NCBI GenBank assembly: GCA_903874965.1 | Contig: CAIQUD010000054.1 | Location: 37,601-101,600 of the forward strand | DNA length: 64,000 nucleotides | Direction of reading: 5' to 3' | Source of the DNA: an uncultured Actinomycetes bacterium | GTDB taxonomy: Bacteria; Actinomycetota; Acidimicrobiia; Acidimicrobiales; RAAP-2 | Part shown: piece by piece, positions 25,821 through 34,635 of the stretch | Numbering within the stretch: the first letter of the stretch is position 1 | Layout of the letters: each line of letters starts with the position of its first letter | Notes under the pieces: generated by a model | What the model was told of the DNA's origin: nothing | The model's database searches: none | Seen by the model: the letters and a program-made list of their open reading frames with translations, nothing else | Translations under genes and position numbers: made by a program

Positions 25821-27950
25821 ATGCCAACACCTCCTCGTCCGCAACAGCGGCCACTTGAGCTCTCAACTCATGGAATTACCCGAATCGATCCTTACTACTG
25901 GATGAACGAGAAGGACAATCCAGAAGTTCTCGCCCACCTCGAGGCGGAGAATGCGTTCGTCGAAGAGAGTTTTTCCGACCAACAGCCACTTCGCGAGGCC
26001 CTGTATCAAGAGATCGTCGCTCGAATTGAGCAGACGGATCTGTCGGTTCCCTACCGCCGAGGACCGTTCTGGTACTACGAACGAACCGAAGAAGGGCTCT
26101 CGTATTCAATCCTGTGCCGACGTCCAGCCGGGCCACTCGGCGAACGCCCTCCAATGGCGACCGGAGGAGATGACGAAGAGGTCATCTTCGACGAGAACAT
26201 CGAGGCAAACGGTGCCCCGTTCTTTGCCACGGGCAATCTCGCCGTTAGCCCAGACCATGGTTGGCTTGCGTACGCAACTGAAACCGAAGGCGATGAACGG
26301 TATCGACTTCGATTCCGGCGCCTTGCCGATGGCGTTGAATCTCCTGAAACGATTGAAGCGACCTACTACGGGCTCGCCTGGGCCAATGACAGCGCAACCG
26401 TCTTCTATACGAGAGTTGACGAGGCAATGCGTCCATTTCAGGTTTGGCGCCACCGTGTTGGCTCCGACCAAGCAACAGACGCCTTGGTCTTGGAAGAGCC
26501 CGATGCCAAGTTCTTTCTCTCCATTGGCAAGACCAAAGATGCCCGAGCAATCGTCATTCACCTTGGATCAAAGACAACGTCCGAATGTTGGTTGCTTGAT
26601 CCCTCGCAACCCGACGTAGCTCCGGTTGTCGTTCAGTCTCGACAGGCTGGCATTGAATATGCCGTTGAGCATCACCAAGGGAGCGACGGCGTCGATCGCT
26701 TGCTCATCATGACCAACGATGGCGCTGAAGATTTCAAGCTGCTGGTGCGGCCTCGATCCGGCGGGGCTCCGGTCGAGGTGATTGCCAATCGTCCTGGCAC
26801 TCGCATTGATGACGTCGATGCGTTTGCCACGTTCCTGGTGGTCACTGAACGCCTTGATGCAGAACGTCGAGTGCGCATTCTCCCCATCGAGAACGGCTCG
26901 ACCATTGACCAGGGATGCTTTGCCAAGAGTTGGCTTCTTGAAGCTCCGGCAAGTCCTTCAACGACCTGGGAGGCCGAGAACCCGGAATTTACGTCGACGA
27001 CCCTTCGCTTTGGTCAAACCTCGCTCGTCACTCCCTCGAGAGTTGCGGAAATCGATCTCTCGACCCTTGAAGTGACGACGCTCAAGACGCAAATTGTCCG
27101 CGGTGAATTCGACCCGACGAAGTACACAACAACAAGGCTTTGGGCAACGGCAACTGACGGCGCTCACATCCCCATCAGCATTGTCTGGAGGGTTGATTGT
27201 GCCGGTGCAGAAAACGGCCCGTCACCAACGCTGCTCTATGGCTATGGCTCCTATGAGCATTCTGTTGATCCAACGTTCTCGTCCCTTCGTCTCTCGCTGC
27301 TCGATCGTGGAGTGGTCTTTGCCATTGCCCACGTTCGTGGCGGTGGCGAAATGGGCCGCCACTGGTATGAACAAGGAAAGTTCAACCAGAAGGCGACGAC
27401 GTTCACCGACTTTCTCGCTTGTGCCCATCATCTGATTGACCACGGCTGGACGGATCCCAATCGATTGGTCGCGCGTGGTGCCTCGGCTGGTGGCCTGCTC
27501 ATGGGAGCAATTGCGAATCTCGAACCCGAGACGTTCACCGGAATCGTTGCAGAGGTGCCATTCGTCGACTGTGTCACGACCATGCTTGATGAGTCGCTCC
27601 CACTCACCATTGGCGAATACGAAGAATGGGGAAATCCGTCTGAGAGTGAGTCGGTCTTTCGCACCATGCTCGCGTATGCCCCGTACGACAACGTGACCGC
27701 AACCAACCCTGATGGCTCGCCTCGCCGCTACCCTCGAATGTTTGTCACTTCTGGTCTCAATGACACAAGAGTTGGCTACTTCGAACCGGCCAAGTGGGTA
27801 GCAAAACTGCGGGACGTCAATGCCGACAACGAGGTGTACTTCCGCACCGAACTTGGTGCAGGCCACGGTGGACCATCGGGACGCTACGACTCGTGGGCTG
27901 ATGAAGCCCTCGTTTACACCTTCATTCTGACGACGCTTGGGTTGGCTTAG
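25821..27950 (+). CDS. ptrB: Oligopeptidase B, S9A prolyl oligopeptidase family
   Basis: A 709-residue serine peptidase cleaving short peptides, usually after Lys or Arg. The N-terminal PYYWMNEKDNPEVLAHLEAEN is diagnostic for S9A, the middle forms the seven-bladed propeller, and the C-terminal alpha/beta-hydrolase domain has the nucleophile GASAGG, the acid near GLNDTRVGYFEPAKW and the His in GAGHGG. YGYGSYEHSVDPTFS and HVRGGGEMGRHWYEQGK are typical oligopeptidase B segments. No signal peptide, so cytoplasmic. Confidence 0.93.
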   Translation: MPTPPRPQQRPLELSTHGITRIDPYYWMNEKDNPEVLAHLEAENAFVEESFSDQQPLREALYQEIVARIEQTDLSVPYRRGPFWYYERTEEGLSYSILCRRPAGPLGERPPMATGGDDEEVIFDENIEANGAPFFATGNLAVSPDHGWLAYATETEGDERYRLRFRRLADGVESPETIEATYYGLAWANDSATVFYTRVDEAMRPFQVWRHRVGSDQATDALVLEEPDAKFFLSIGKTKDARAIVIHLGSKTTSECWLLDPSQPDVAPVVVQSRQAGIEYAVEHHQGSDGVDRLLIMTNDGAEDFKLLVRPRSGGAPVEVIANRPGTRIDDVDAFATFLVVTERLDAERRVRILPIENGSTIDQGCFAKSWLLEAPASPSTTWEAENPEFTSTTLRFGQTSLVTPSRVAEIDLSTLEVTTLKTQIVRGEFDPTKYTTTRLWATATDGAHIPISIVWRVDCAGAENGPSPTLLYGYGSYEHSVDPTFSSLRLSLLDRGVVFAIAHVRGGGEMGRHWYEQGKFNQKATTFTDFLACAHHLIDHGWTDPNRLVARGASAGGLLMGAIANLEPETFTGIVAEVPFVDCVTTMLDESLPLTIGEYEEWGNPSESESVFRTMLAYAPYDNVTATNPDGSPRRYPRMFVTSGLNDTRVGYFEPAKWVAKLRDVNADNEVYFRTELGAGHGGPSGRYDSWADEALVYTFILTTLGLA

Positions 27951-28852
27951 CCAGCACCAGGTCCAGTAAGGACATTGTTCGGCAACGTCGACGTCGTCGT
28001 CGTTGTGGTCGTCTGCACCGTCGTCATGCCGAAGGTGAGCAAGGTTGGTGATCCAACGGGCGGGAACACAAGTGGCACCCCATCAAGTGTTGCCGTTGCT
28101 CCCGAAGGAGACCCGAGTGAGACCGTCGCTGGCTCGCTCAGCTGAAGTTGTTTCGTTACCCCACCTGCAACGGTCTCGGCATAGGGCGTTGCATGCGAGT
28201 CAAGACCAGTTACCTGAATCCAGCAGGCAGATGCGGGAGTCACCGTCACCACATAGTCCTTCGCTGCGGTGAGGTAGCTCGCTGCTCCTGTCGATTGACT
28301 GGTTGGCTGCAATGCAACGGGTGTCACAGTTGTCGTCGTGTGCACAACGGTGGTCGTTGTCGCAACGGCAAGCGGGCCGGTCGATCCATGACGACTCTCA
28401 ACAATCGCCCCAACCACCACAATGAGCGCCAATGCTCCAGCAGCTATCCAGAGCCCAATTGGATGCCGTCCACGTTGGCCGCCCATGTGATTGATTGCCC
28501 AATCGGTCCTGCGACGCTCTTCAACGTCGAGTTCTACGTTGCGCTCCAGCGGCCGCGCATCGTCAAAGACATAAATCGGTGAGCCATCGGCACCGGTGAC
28601 GACCCGACCACCGTCGTAGGAAGGATCAAGTCTCGGCTGTTCAACGCCAAAAGCATGTTCAGGAGGGAGCTCGTCCTCTTGGAGCACGCGAAGCGTGTGG
28701 CGCGCACTCGAATGCTGCATCTCGGCCAGCGTCGAAAGCGCGGACCGGTACTGGCTGATGGAAGAGAGCTCTCGTTCGTGACGACGTTGACGCAGCCAGG
28801 TGGCGAGGCCTACCAACGCAACAACTCCGAGAAGAAGGAGAAGCGCGGTCAA
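27947..28852 (-). CDS. Membrane protein with a RodZ C-terminal-like (DUF4115) domain
   Basis: A 301-residue protein. A first hydrophobic segment opens the chain (MTALLLLLGVVALVGLATWL), then a charged cytoplasmic part, a second membrane helix near residue 135 (IGLWIAAGALALIVVVGAIV), a Thr-rich stalk, and an outer domain with ASACWIQVTGLDSHATPYAE and LGSPSGATATLDGVPLVFP, which matches the form of the beta domain at the end of RodZ. The RodZ helix-turn-helix is missing. A Thr-rich tail ends the protein. The TTG start at 28852 is the only option in place. Role in cell shape or wall synthesis is inference only. Confidence 0.68.
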   Translation of the reverse strand: MTALLLLLGVVALVGLATWLRQRRHERELSSISQYRSALSTLAEMQHSSARHTLRVLQEDELPPEHAFGVEQPRLDPSYDGGRVVTGADGSPIYVFDDARPLERNVELDVEERRRTDWAINHMGGQRGRHPIGLWIAAGALALIVVVGAIVESRHGSTGPLAVATTTTVVHTTTTVTPVALQPTSQSTGAASYLTAAKDYVVTVTPASACWIQVTGLDSHATPYAETVAGGVTKQLQLSEPATVSLGSPSGATATLDGVPLVFPPVGSPTLLTFGMTTVQTTTTTTTSTLPNNVLTGPGAG

Positions 28853-28922
28853 GAGTTTTGCACCCCGATTGACCTAGAAGTTCGGTGACGCTCCACGCAG
28901 GAACGTTACTCCTGTGCTGCAA

Positions 28923-29408
28923 TCATTGAGCGAATTGGCCGAACCCACCTCGGAAAAACAAGAGCGGCGCTCCGGGTTTTGCGTCCATGGCGACCACCGA
29001 TCCGACGACCGAGAGGTGATCGCCGGCTTCGGTCGTTGACGCAATGGTGCAGTCGATCACCGCAATGGCATCGTGGAGACGAGGGGCCCCCGTTGCCCCA
29101 AGCTCAAAGCCGACGCCAACAAACTTGTCTGCCCCCGACACAGCAAAAGCGCGGCACAGTGGCTCTTGATCCGCCCCGAGCACGTTCACCGTGAAAGCTC
29201 CAACTTCTGCAATTTTGGGCCATGTGGTCGACGTCGATCCTGGAGCAATCCAAATGAGCGGTGGTTCCAAAGAGAGGGCGCTGAACGACTGACACGTAAA
29301 GCCGACCGGACCATCCGCTGTCGTAGCCGTCACAATGGTCACACCAGTTGCAAAATGGCCAAGCACCGTGCGGAAGTGCGCCGGATCAATCGCCGTGCCG
29401 TCATGCAT
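28923..29408 (-). CDS. Flavin reductase family protein
   Basis: A 161-residue flavin reductase-like FMN-binding protein (HpaC/ActVB type) that would supply reduced flavin to a monooxygenase or act on its own. Typical segments are FRTVLGHFATGVTIVTA, GFTCQSFSALSLEPPLIWIAP with the flavin phosphate contacts, FTVNVLGADQEPLCRAFA and the His-poor end LLFFRGGFGQF. The ATG follows GGGAGGCACC. No oxygenase partner lies next to it; the nearest enzyme is the divergent epoxide-hydrolase-like gene. Confidence 0.88.
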   Translation of the reverse strand: MHDGTAIDPAHFRTVLGHFATGVTIVTATTADGPVGFTCQSFSALSLEPPLIWIAPGSTSTTWPKIAEVGAFTVNVLGADQEPLCRAFAVSGADKFVGVGFELGATGAPRLHDAIAVIDCTIASTTEAGDHLSVVGSVVAMDAKPGAPLLFFRGGFGQFAQ

Positions 29409-29472
29409 GGTGCCTCCCTAACATTGCCTTGGTTCAACGTCACCCTACTTTCACGCCCGGTAGGTTGTGGAA

Positions 29473-30345
29473 GTGGATTTTCAAAACGTTTCGGTAAATG
29501 GCCTGCAGTTTGCGTATCTCGAAGATGGTCCGGCCTCGGGTCCCCTGGCATTGCTCCTGCACGGCTTCCCGGATAGTCCTCGGACGTGGCGACACCTCAT
29601 GCCGGTTCTTGCCGCCAAGGGTTACCACGTCATCGCTCCGGCGCAACGTGGCTATGGCCCTACGGAAGTTCCCGAGGATGGTCGGTACCAGCTTGGACAA
29701 CTTGGCAAAGATGCCAATGCGCTTCACGAGGCGTTTGGGGCCGACGGCAACGCAGTCATCATTGGCCACGACTGGGGAGCAATGATGACGTACACCGCCA
29801 TCAATCTTGAGCCAGAACGCTGGCGTCGGGCGGTTGCAATGAACGTCCCACCCTTGGCATCTGCGGGCGGCGCATTCTTTGATTTCGATCAACTGAAGCG
29901 AAGTTGGTACATGTTCTTTTTCCAGAGTCCGCTGGCGGAGATGACGGTTCCGATGAATGACTACGCCTTTATTGATGGGCTCTGGGCAGACTGGAGTCCA
30001 GGCTTCGACGCAACCGAAGATCTCACCTACATCAAGTCGTCACTCTCTGCAGAAGGAAGCACACTCGCAGCGCTCTCGTACTACCGGGCAATGTTCGATC
30101 CTGCCTACCAGTCGCCAGAGCTCGCTGATGCCCAGGCGGCATCAGCGCAGACAACAACCATTCCTACCTTGTATCTCCATGGACGAGAAGACGGATGCTT
30201 CGGTCTTTCAGTCATTGGCGACCCCTTGGCTCACCTTGCGCCAGGTTCTCGCATGGAAGTTGTTGACCAAGCTGGTCACTTCCTCCAATTGCAGCAACCT
30301 GCGGTCGTCAACAAGCTGATCACCGATTGGCTTGATGAAGCCTGA
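29473..30345 (+). CDS. Alpha/beta hydrolase, epoxide hydrolase/dehalogenase-like
   Basis: A 290-residue alpha/beta hydrolase. The nucleophile elbow reads GHDWGA, so the nucleophile is Asp, as in soluble epoxide hydrolases and haloalkane dehalogenases. HGFPDSPRTW is the oxyanion loop, HGREDGCFG carries the acid, and QAGHFLQLQQP the catalytic His. A cap domain lies between. The second GTG, at 29473, is six bases after TAGGTT (29461-29466) and is preferred to the GTG at 29467, which touches the box. Substrate unknown. Confidence 0.87.
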   Translation: MDFQNVSVNGLQFAYLEDGPASGPLALLLHGFPDSPRTWRHLMPVLAAKGYHVIAPAQRGYGPTEVPEDGRYQLGQLGKDANALHEAFGADGNAVIIGHDWGAMMTYTAINLEPERWRRAVAMNVPPLASAGGAFFDFDQLKRSWYMFFFQSPLAEMTVPMNDYAFIDGLWADWSPGFDATEDLTYIKSSLSAEGSTLAALSYYRAMFDPAYQSPELADAQAASAQTTTIPTLYLHGREDGCFGLSVIGDPLAHLAPGSRMEVVDQAGHFLQLQQPAVVNKLITDWLDEA

Positions 30346-30348
30346 CCG

Positions 30349-31269
30349 TCAAGCGAGCGCCACTCCTGACCGCGTCACCCTCACAATCCCATCTCGCACG
30401 AGTCCTTCAATAGCCCGCTCAACTCGGGCTTCATTGGTTGGATCAACAGCAGCAATAAGCTCTTCTCTTGATTTCTTGCCGCTTCGAAGTACTTCAACCA
30501 CGTTGCCTCGAGCTTCTCGAGCAGATCCTTTGAAGGTTCCTTGTGGCCTCGACGTGCCTGCCGTCTGGCGGGCAGGATCTGGGTCCGCGTAGCCAGCACG
30601 ACGCCACTGACACAGCGAGGCAACTGGACACTGCTCACAGCGAGGGTTCCGAGCCGTGCAGATCGTGGCCCCAAGATCAAGGAGCGCCTGGTTGTAGGAC
30701 CAACCGCGCTTTGGAGGAACCATCCGCTCGGCAACCTCCCAACCCTTTGCCGCAGTAGTTGACGCACCCAGTGCAGCCCGCGCAATCACACGTGCGACAT
30801 TCGTGTCGTACACCGCCCGATCGCGTTCATAGGCAAAGACTTCAATCGCCGCTGCGGTATAGGGACCTATTCCTGGAAGGGAGAGAAGGTCCTCCCTTGT
30901 CGAGGGAACCTCTCCACCAAAGCGTTCAACAATCATCGTCGCTGCCAGAAACAGTCGAACGGCTCGAGAGTTGTAGCCAAGCCCCGTCCATCGAATGAGA
31001 ACCCCAGCCTTCCCGAGAGCAACGGTTGCATCGGGCGTACTCAGGTCGCTCAACAGTGCTTCATAGCGTTCTGCAATGCGGGGAGCCTGTGTCTGTTGAA
31101 GAAGAACTTCTGCCACGAGAATCGCCCAAGGTTCCCGAGTTTCACGCCATGGGAATTCTCGAAGTCCTCGCGCTCCCCAAGCATCGATTCTTCGGCCGAG
31201 CAGCCGAAGTGCTCGAGTTCTCTGAGCCTCAGTCGGCGTAAGGGAAGCGGCGCTTCGGGGCAAATTCAC
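30349..31269 (-). CDS. mutY: A/G-specific adenine glycosylase MutY
   Basis: A 306-residue DNA repair enzyme removing adenine opposite 8-oxoguanine. It has the catalytic Glu in LVAEVLLQQTQ, the helix-hairpin-helix LPGIGPYTAAAIEVFAY, the catalytic Asp in YDTNVARV, and the 4Fe-4S ligands C-x6-C-x2-C-x5-C in CTARNPRCEQCPVASLC. The C-terminal NUDIX-like domain that reads 8-oxoguanine is absent; instead there is a short winged-helix-like end (SREELIAAVDPTNEARVERA). The GTG start overlaps the MaoC gene by 41 bases, so the true start may be somewhat later. Confidence 0.93.
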   Translation of the reverse strand: MNLPRSAASLTPTEAQRTRALRLLGRRIDAWGARGLREFPWRETREPWAILVAEVLLQQTQAPRIAERYEALLSDLSTPDATVALGKAGVLIRWTGLGYNSRAVRLFLAATMIVERFGGEVPSTREDLLSLPGIGPYTAAAIEVFAYERDRAVYDTNVARVIARAALGASTTAAKGWEVAERMVPPKRGWSYNQALLDLGATICTARNPRCEQCPVASLCQWRRAGYADPDPARQTAGTSRPQGTFKGSAREARGNVVEVLRSGKKSREELIAAVDPTNEARVERAIEGLVRDGIVRVTRSGVALA

Positions 31270-31729
31270 GGCGCCAAACGAGGACCTTGCGACGGAAGAA
31301 GCAAACCTCTACGCCGTCTTGGTTAAAGCCTCGGGACTCAACGGTCACGACACCACGGTCGGGCTTGGATGACGACGGAACTTTGTCCGTCACCGTCGTC
31401 ACGGCGTAGATGGTATCCCCATGAAACGTTGGGTTCTTGTGTTGAAGCGTCTCAATTTCCAAATTGGCGATTGCTGAACCGGAGACATCCGGAACACTCA
31501 TGCCGAGGACGAGTGAATAGACGAGGTTGCCAACAACCACGTTTCGTCCCTGCGGCGTGTCTTGCTCAGCAAACCACGCGTTGGTGTGCAGTGGATGGTG
31601 ATTCATCGTCAACATGCAGAACAGATGGTCGTCGTATTCCGTGATGGTTTTTCCGGGCCAGTGTCGATAGACATCACCGACTTCAAAGTCCTCGAAACTT
31701 CGTCCAAATGGTCGGTCAAGGGTCGTCAT
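31229..31729 (-). CDS. MaoC-like dehydratase, mesaconyl-CoA hydratase-like
   Basis: A 166-residue hotdog-fold (R)-hydratase. The catalytic region is MTMNHHPLHTNAWFAEQ, with Asn and His where other MaoC proteins have D-x4-H, a form I associate with mesaconyl-CoA hydratases (beta-methylmalyl-CoA dehydratases). GNLVYSLVLGMSVPDVSG and HKNPTFHGDTIYAVTTV are the conserved helices. The ATG at 31729 follows GAGGAACCTCCT. A methylsuccinyl-CoA dehydrogenase-like gene lies 1.2 kb away, which would fit the ethylmalonyl-CoA pathway, but no crotonyl-CoA carboxylase gene is in the window. Confidence 0.8.
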   Translation of the reverse strand: MTTLDRPFGRSFEDFEVGDVYRHWPGKTITEYDDHLFCMLTMNHHPLHTNAWFAEQDTPQGRNVVVGNLVYSLVLGMSVPDVSGSAIANLEIETLQHKNPTFHGDTIYAVTTVTDKVPSSSKPDRGVVTVESRGFNQDGVEVCFFRRKVLVWRREFAPKRRFPYAD

Positions 31730-31748
31730 AGGAGGTTCCTCTTCTCGA

Positions 31749-32177
31749 TCAAACTTCGACGGCAGGGCGCGTCGCAAATGCCAACGTGCCTCCAGGCTGG
31801 GGTTCGCCATTCACGGTGAGGCGCCATACAAAGCGGGTATCCGGGTCAAGCGGCAACGGAGGAACATTGACCGCAAGGCAAACGTCGACAGGGATTCCGT
31901 TCGCTCCCTCTGGATTCTCTGCCAACTCAATGTCACCCATCACTTCAACCGGGCGGAGTCCCTCGGCCGAATTGAGGATCACGGGCTTTCCATCGGCATC
32001 TTCCAGGAAGATCTCCCAGTGGAAGAATCGGGCGTCGTTGTTATAGGGAATCGCCATCTTGAGCGCAATTGCTGAAGGAGCTGGATCAGGTCCGGTAACC
32101 GACCATCCACCTCCCAAGATGAACAGTTTTCCGTCTGCCACGAGGGCACTATCGCAGAGCAACATGGTGATATCCAT
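31749..32177 (-). CDS. DUF6941-type conserved protein
   Basis: A 142-residue actinobacterial protein of unknown function. It begins MDITMLLCDSALVADGKLFI and then LGGGWS, the usual opening of this family, and appears to be a beta-rich domain (RFFHWEIFLEDADG, FVWRLTVNGE) with no catalytic motif. The ATG at 32177 has TACCTT at 32184-32189 six bases upstream, which settles the start over upstream in-frame ATG codons. It precedes the MaoC gene on the same strand by 19 bases. Confidence 0.75.
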   Translation of the reverse strand: MDITMLLCDSALVADGKLFILGGGWSVTGPDPAPSAIALKMAIPYNNDARFFHWEIFLEDADGKPVILNSAEGLRPVEVMGDIELAENPEGANGIPVDVCLAVNVPPLPLDPDTRFVWRLTVNGEPQPGGTLAFATRPAVEV

Positions 32178-32235
32178 GGATCCAAGGTACCGCCCCGAGC
32201 GAACCTCCATGGCAGACTGCGGTGGTGAGCCAATC

Positions 32236-32886
32236 ATGAACAAGTTCACCGGACTTCGAGATGACGTCTACCGACGCCCGCTCATCACCGCGCTTGATCG
32301 AATCGATCTCGCAGAGGGTTGGACGTGTGTTGACGTCGGTGCGGGAGGCGGAGAAGTTTCTGTGGCGTTGGCCGAAGTAGTCGGCGCCTCAGGGCGAATC
32401 TTTTCTGTTGACAACGACCCCCTCGCCCGCGATGAAGTGGCCGAGCGGGCGGCAAAGTTCGCGCAGGTTTTCGCCATCACACAGGCCGGTGAGGAACTTT
32501 CACTCCCCATGCCGGTTGACCTCGCCTTTTGCCGATTCCTCCTGCTTCATGTTGTTGACCCAGCTCGAGTCCTCATGAAAATGGCCTCGGCGATCCGCCC
32601 GGGGGGATCATTGGTCGCACAAGAACCAATTACGTCTGCGGGAAGAATTGATGGTTCTCCGTTCTCCTATCCAGAGGCTCGTCATCCTGACATTGGGGCG
32701 TTTCTCCCAGCGCTCGTCCGGGCAGCAGGCCTTGAAGTGATTGATGCATGGGCGGAGGCGCCCGCAGGCGCTGGTCCTGGCCTTGTTGCGTCGTACGTTG
32801 AATCGCTGACCGGCGTTGACCCAGGGGATGATTCAATCGTCCTTCCCCCGCTCGTCACCGTCGTTGCTCGCAAACCCGCCAACTAG
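32236..32886 (+). CDS. SAM-dependent class I methyltransferase
   Basis: A 216-residue methyltransferase with motif I VDVGAGGGEVSVALAE, motif II FSVDNDPLARDE, a motif IV-like LAFCRFLLLHVVDP and the post-motif RPGGSLVAQEP. The pattern recalls methyltransferases for small molecules or lipids, but the substrate is not predictable. The ATG at 32236 has GGTGAG upstream; the frame runs on further upstream through the divergent DUF6941 gene and that part is a shadow. Its stop codon lies inside the -10 box of the next gene. Confidence 0.85.
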   Translation: MNKFTGLRDDVYRRPLITALDRIDLAEGWTCVDVGAGGGEVSVALAEVVGASGRIFSVDNDPLARDEVAERAAKFAQVFAITQAGEELSLPMPVDLAFCRFLLLHVVDPARVLMKMASAIRPGGSLVAQEPITSAGRIDGSPFSYPEARHPDIGAFLPALVRAAGLEVIDAWAEAPAGAGPGLVASYVESLTGVDPGDDSIVLPPLVTVVARKPAN

Positions 32887-32895
32887 ATTTGTTCC

Positions 32896-34506
32896 ATGAC
32901 GAATTCAACCGTGGACCTCACGCAGGCTGCCGACGCGATTGCCCTTGCTGAGCAGGTCGTTGCCTCAGGATTTCAAACACTCAAGGATTCCGGTGGTGCA
33001 GACGTCCACCAAGTGCTCGCCTACGACCTTTCACATGCAGCATCTGCATTGGCCACTGCTTCATCAATGTTGGCCTACGGCGCAAGGGGTACAGACGAGG
33101 CGAAGCTGGCCGTCGCCTTCACCGCCGATGCCATTGCAGAGCTTGGCGCAAAGCTCGTTGGTCGTGAAGCCCTATGGGGCATCAAGGCCGACTGGGCCGC
33201 TCCAATTGCGAACTTCCTCTCGACCTATCGTGACCCTTCCTTCCTTGCCTCCCTTGCGGCGACCCAAGGACCTCGACACCTCGACGCAGATTTCGAACTC
33301 GTTGGAGAGACGTTCCACCGTTTCGCCGAGGACCAAATCCGCCCCCATGCAGAACACGTCCACCGCACCAACGGCGATGTTCCAGAAGAACTCATTTCTG
33401 GTCTTGCTGAACTTGGTGGCTTTGGCCTGTCAGTCCCAGAGGAGTACGACGGTTTCGCAACCGGCGGTGAGTCGGACTACATGGGCATGTGCGTAGCGAC
33501 CGAAGAGCTCACCTGGGGCTCACTTGCCATTGGCGGAGCAATGATCACGCGTCCAGAGATCATTTGCCGGTCACTCATGGCCGGTGGCACCGAAGAACAG
33601 CGTCAAGAGTGGCTACCGAAGCTCGCTTCCACTGAGGTCATGGCAGCGATTGCCGTCACGGAGCCCGATTTCGGTTCCGATGTTGCTGGCGTCGTGACCT
33701 CTGCGACCCGCACGAATGGCGGGTGGCTCATTACTGGCACCAAGACCTGGTGCACCTTTGCCGCCCGGGCGACCGTCTTGCTGGTTCTCGCTCGAACAGA
33801 CCCAGACCGTTCAAAGGGCCACCGAGGTCTCACGCAATTCCTCGTGCCAAAGCCCATCACGGATTCCCATGGATTTGTCTTGCATCAAGACGCTGCATCC
33901 GAGGGACGAACTGACCCTGACGGCAAGATTGAAGGACGTCCCATCGACACCATTGGGTATCGAGGCATGCACTCCTACGAGGTTTCCTTCGAGAACTGGT
34001 TCCTCGCGGATGACTTGGTGATCGGTGGAGAAGAAGGAGTCGGACGAGGTTTTTACTCGCAGATGGCTGGTTTCGAAAACGGTCGAATTCAAACGGCAGC
34101 TCGTGCCGTTGGCCTCATGCAGGCGGCCTACGAGGCTGCTTACGACTACGCAGAAAATCGCAAGGTCTTTGGTTCGGCAATTCTTGACTATGAACTCACC
34201 AAGGTGAAGCTCGGACGGATGGTCGCCATCATCCAGGCCTGTCGTCAGTACTCCTACGAAGTCGCCAAACTCATGGCGAAGGGCGAAGGAACCCTCGAAG
34301 CCTCGATGGCAAAGGCCTACGTCTGCAAGGCAGCCGAATGGGTTACGCGCGAGGCAATGCAAATTCATGGTGGCATGGGTTACGCCGAGGAGTATGCCGT
34401 CAGTCGATACTTTGTGGATGCGAGAGTGCTCTCCATCTTTGAGGGTGCTGACGAGACCCTTTGCATCAAAGTCATCGCTCGCCGGATGCTTGAAGAGTTG
34501 GCCTGA
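32896..34506 (+). CDS. Acyl-CoA dehydrogenase with N-terminal extension, methylsuccinyl-CoA dehydrogenase-like
   Basis: A 536-residue flavoprotein. A helical extension of about 130 residues precedes the standard acyl-CoA dehydrogenase fold, as in (2S)-methylsuccinyl-CoA dehydrogenase (Mcd) of the ethylmalonyl-CoA pathway. The core shows FGLSVPEEYDGF, TEPDFGSDVAG, TKTWCTFAARATVLLVLART, GYRGMHSYEVSFENW, FENGRIQTAARAVGLMQ, and the end MQIHGGMGYAEEYAVSRYF then FEGADE, all close to the Mcd pattern I remember. TAGATT at 32884-32889 sits six bases before the ATG, so the gene has its own leaderless promoter overlapping the preceding stop. Confidence 0.83.
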   Translation: MTNSTVDLTQAADAIALAEQVVASGFQTLKDSGGADVHQVLAYDLSHAASALATASSMLAYGARGTDEAKLAVAFTADAIAELGAKLVGREALWGIKADWAAPIANFLSTYRDPSFLASLAATQGPRHLDADFELVGETFHRFAEDQIRPHAEHVHRTNGDVPEELISGLAELGGFGLSVPEEYDGFATGGESDYMGMCVATEELTWGSLAIGGAMITRPEIICRSLMAGGTEEQRQEWLPKLASTEVMAAIAVTEPDFGSDVAGVVTSATRTNGGWLITGTKTWCTFAARATVLLVLARTDPDRSKGHRGLTQFLVPKPITDSHGFVLHQDAASEGRTDPDGKIEGRPIDTIGYRGMHSYEVSFENWFLADDLVIGGEEGVGRGFYSQMAGFENGRIQTAARAVGLMQAAYEAAYDYAENRKVFGSAILDYELTKVKLGRMVAIIQACRQYSYEVAKLMAKGEGTLEASMAKAYVCKAAEWVTREAMQIHGGMGYAEEYAVSRYFVDARVLSIFEGADETLCIKVIARRMLEELA

Positions 34507-34635
34507 GCGACCAAGCTCGCCCGTGTGTTGTAGCGCTCGCCTAAGTGGCGGTGGCACCTTGCACCTTCAGCAAACTCAGCGGATTTGAAGGTCCGGGGCC
34601 TCCAACGGGGCGGTCTGTGGCAGACTGAGAGGACC

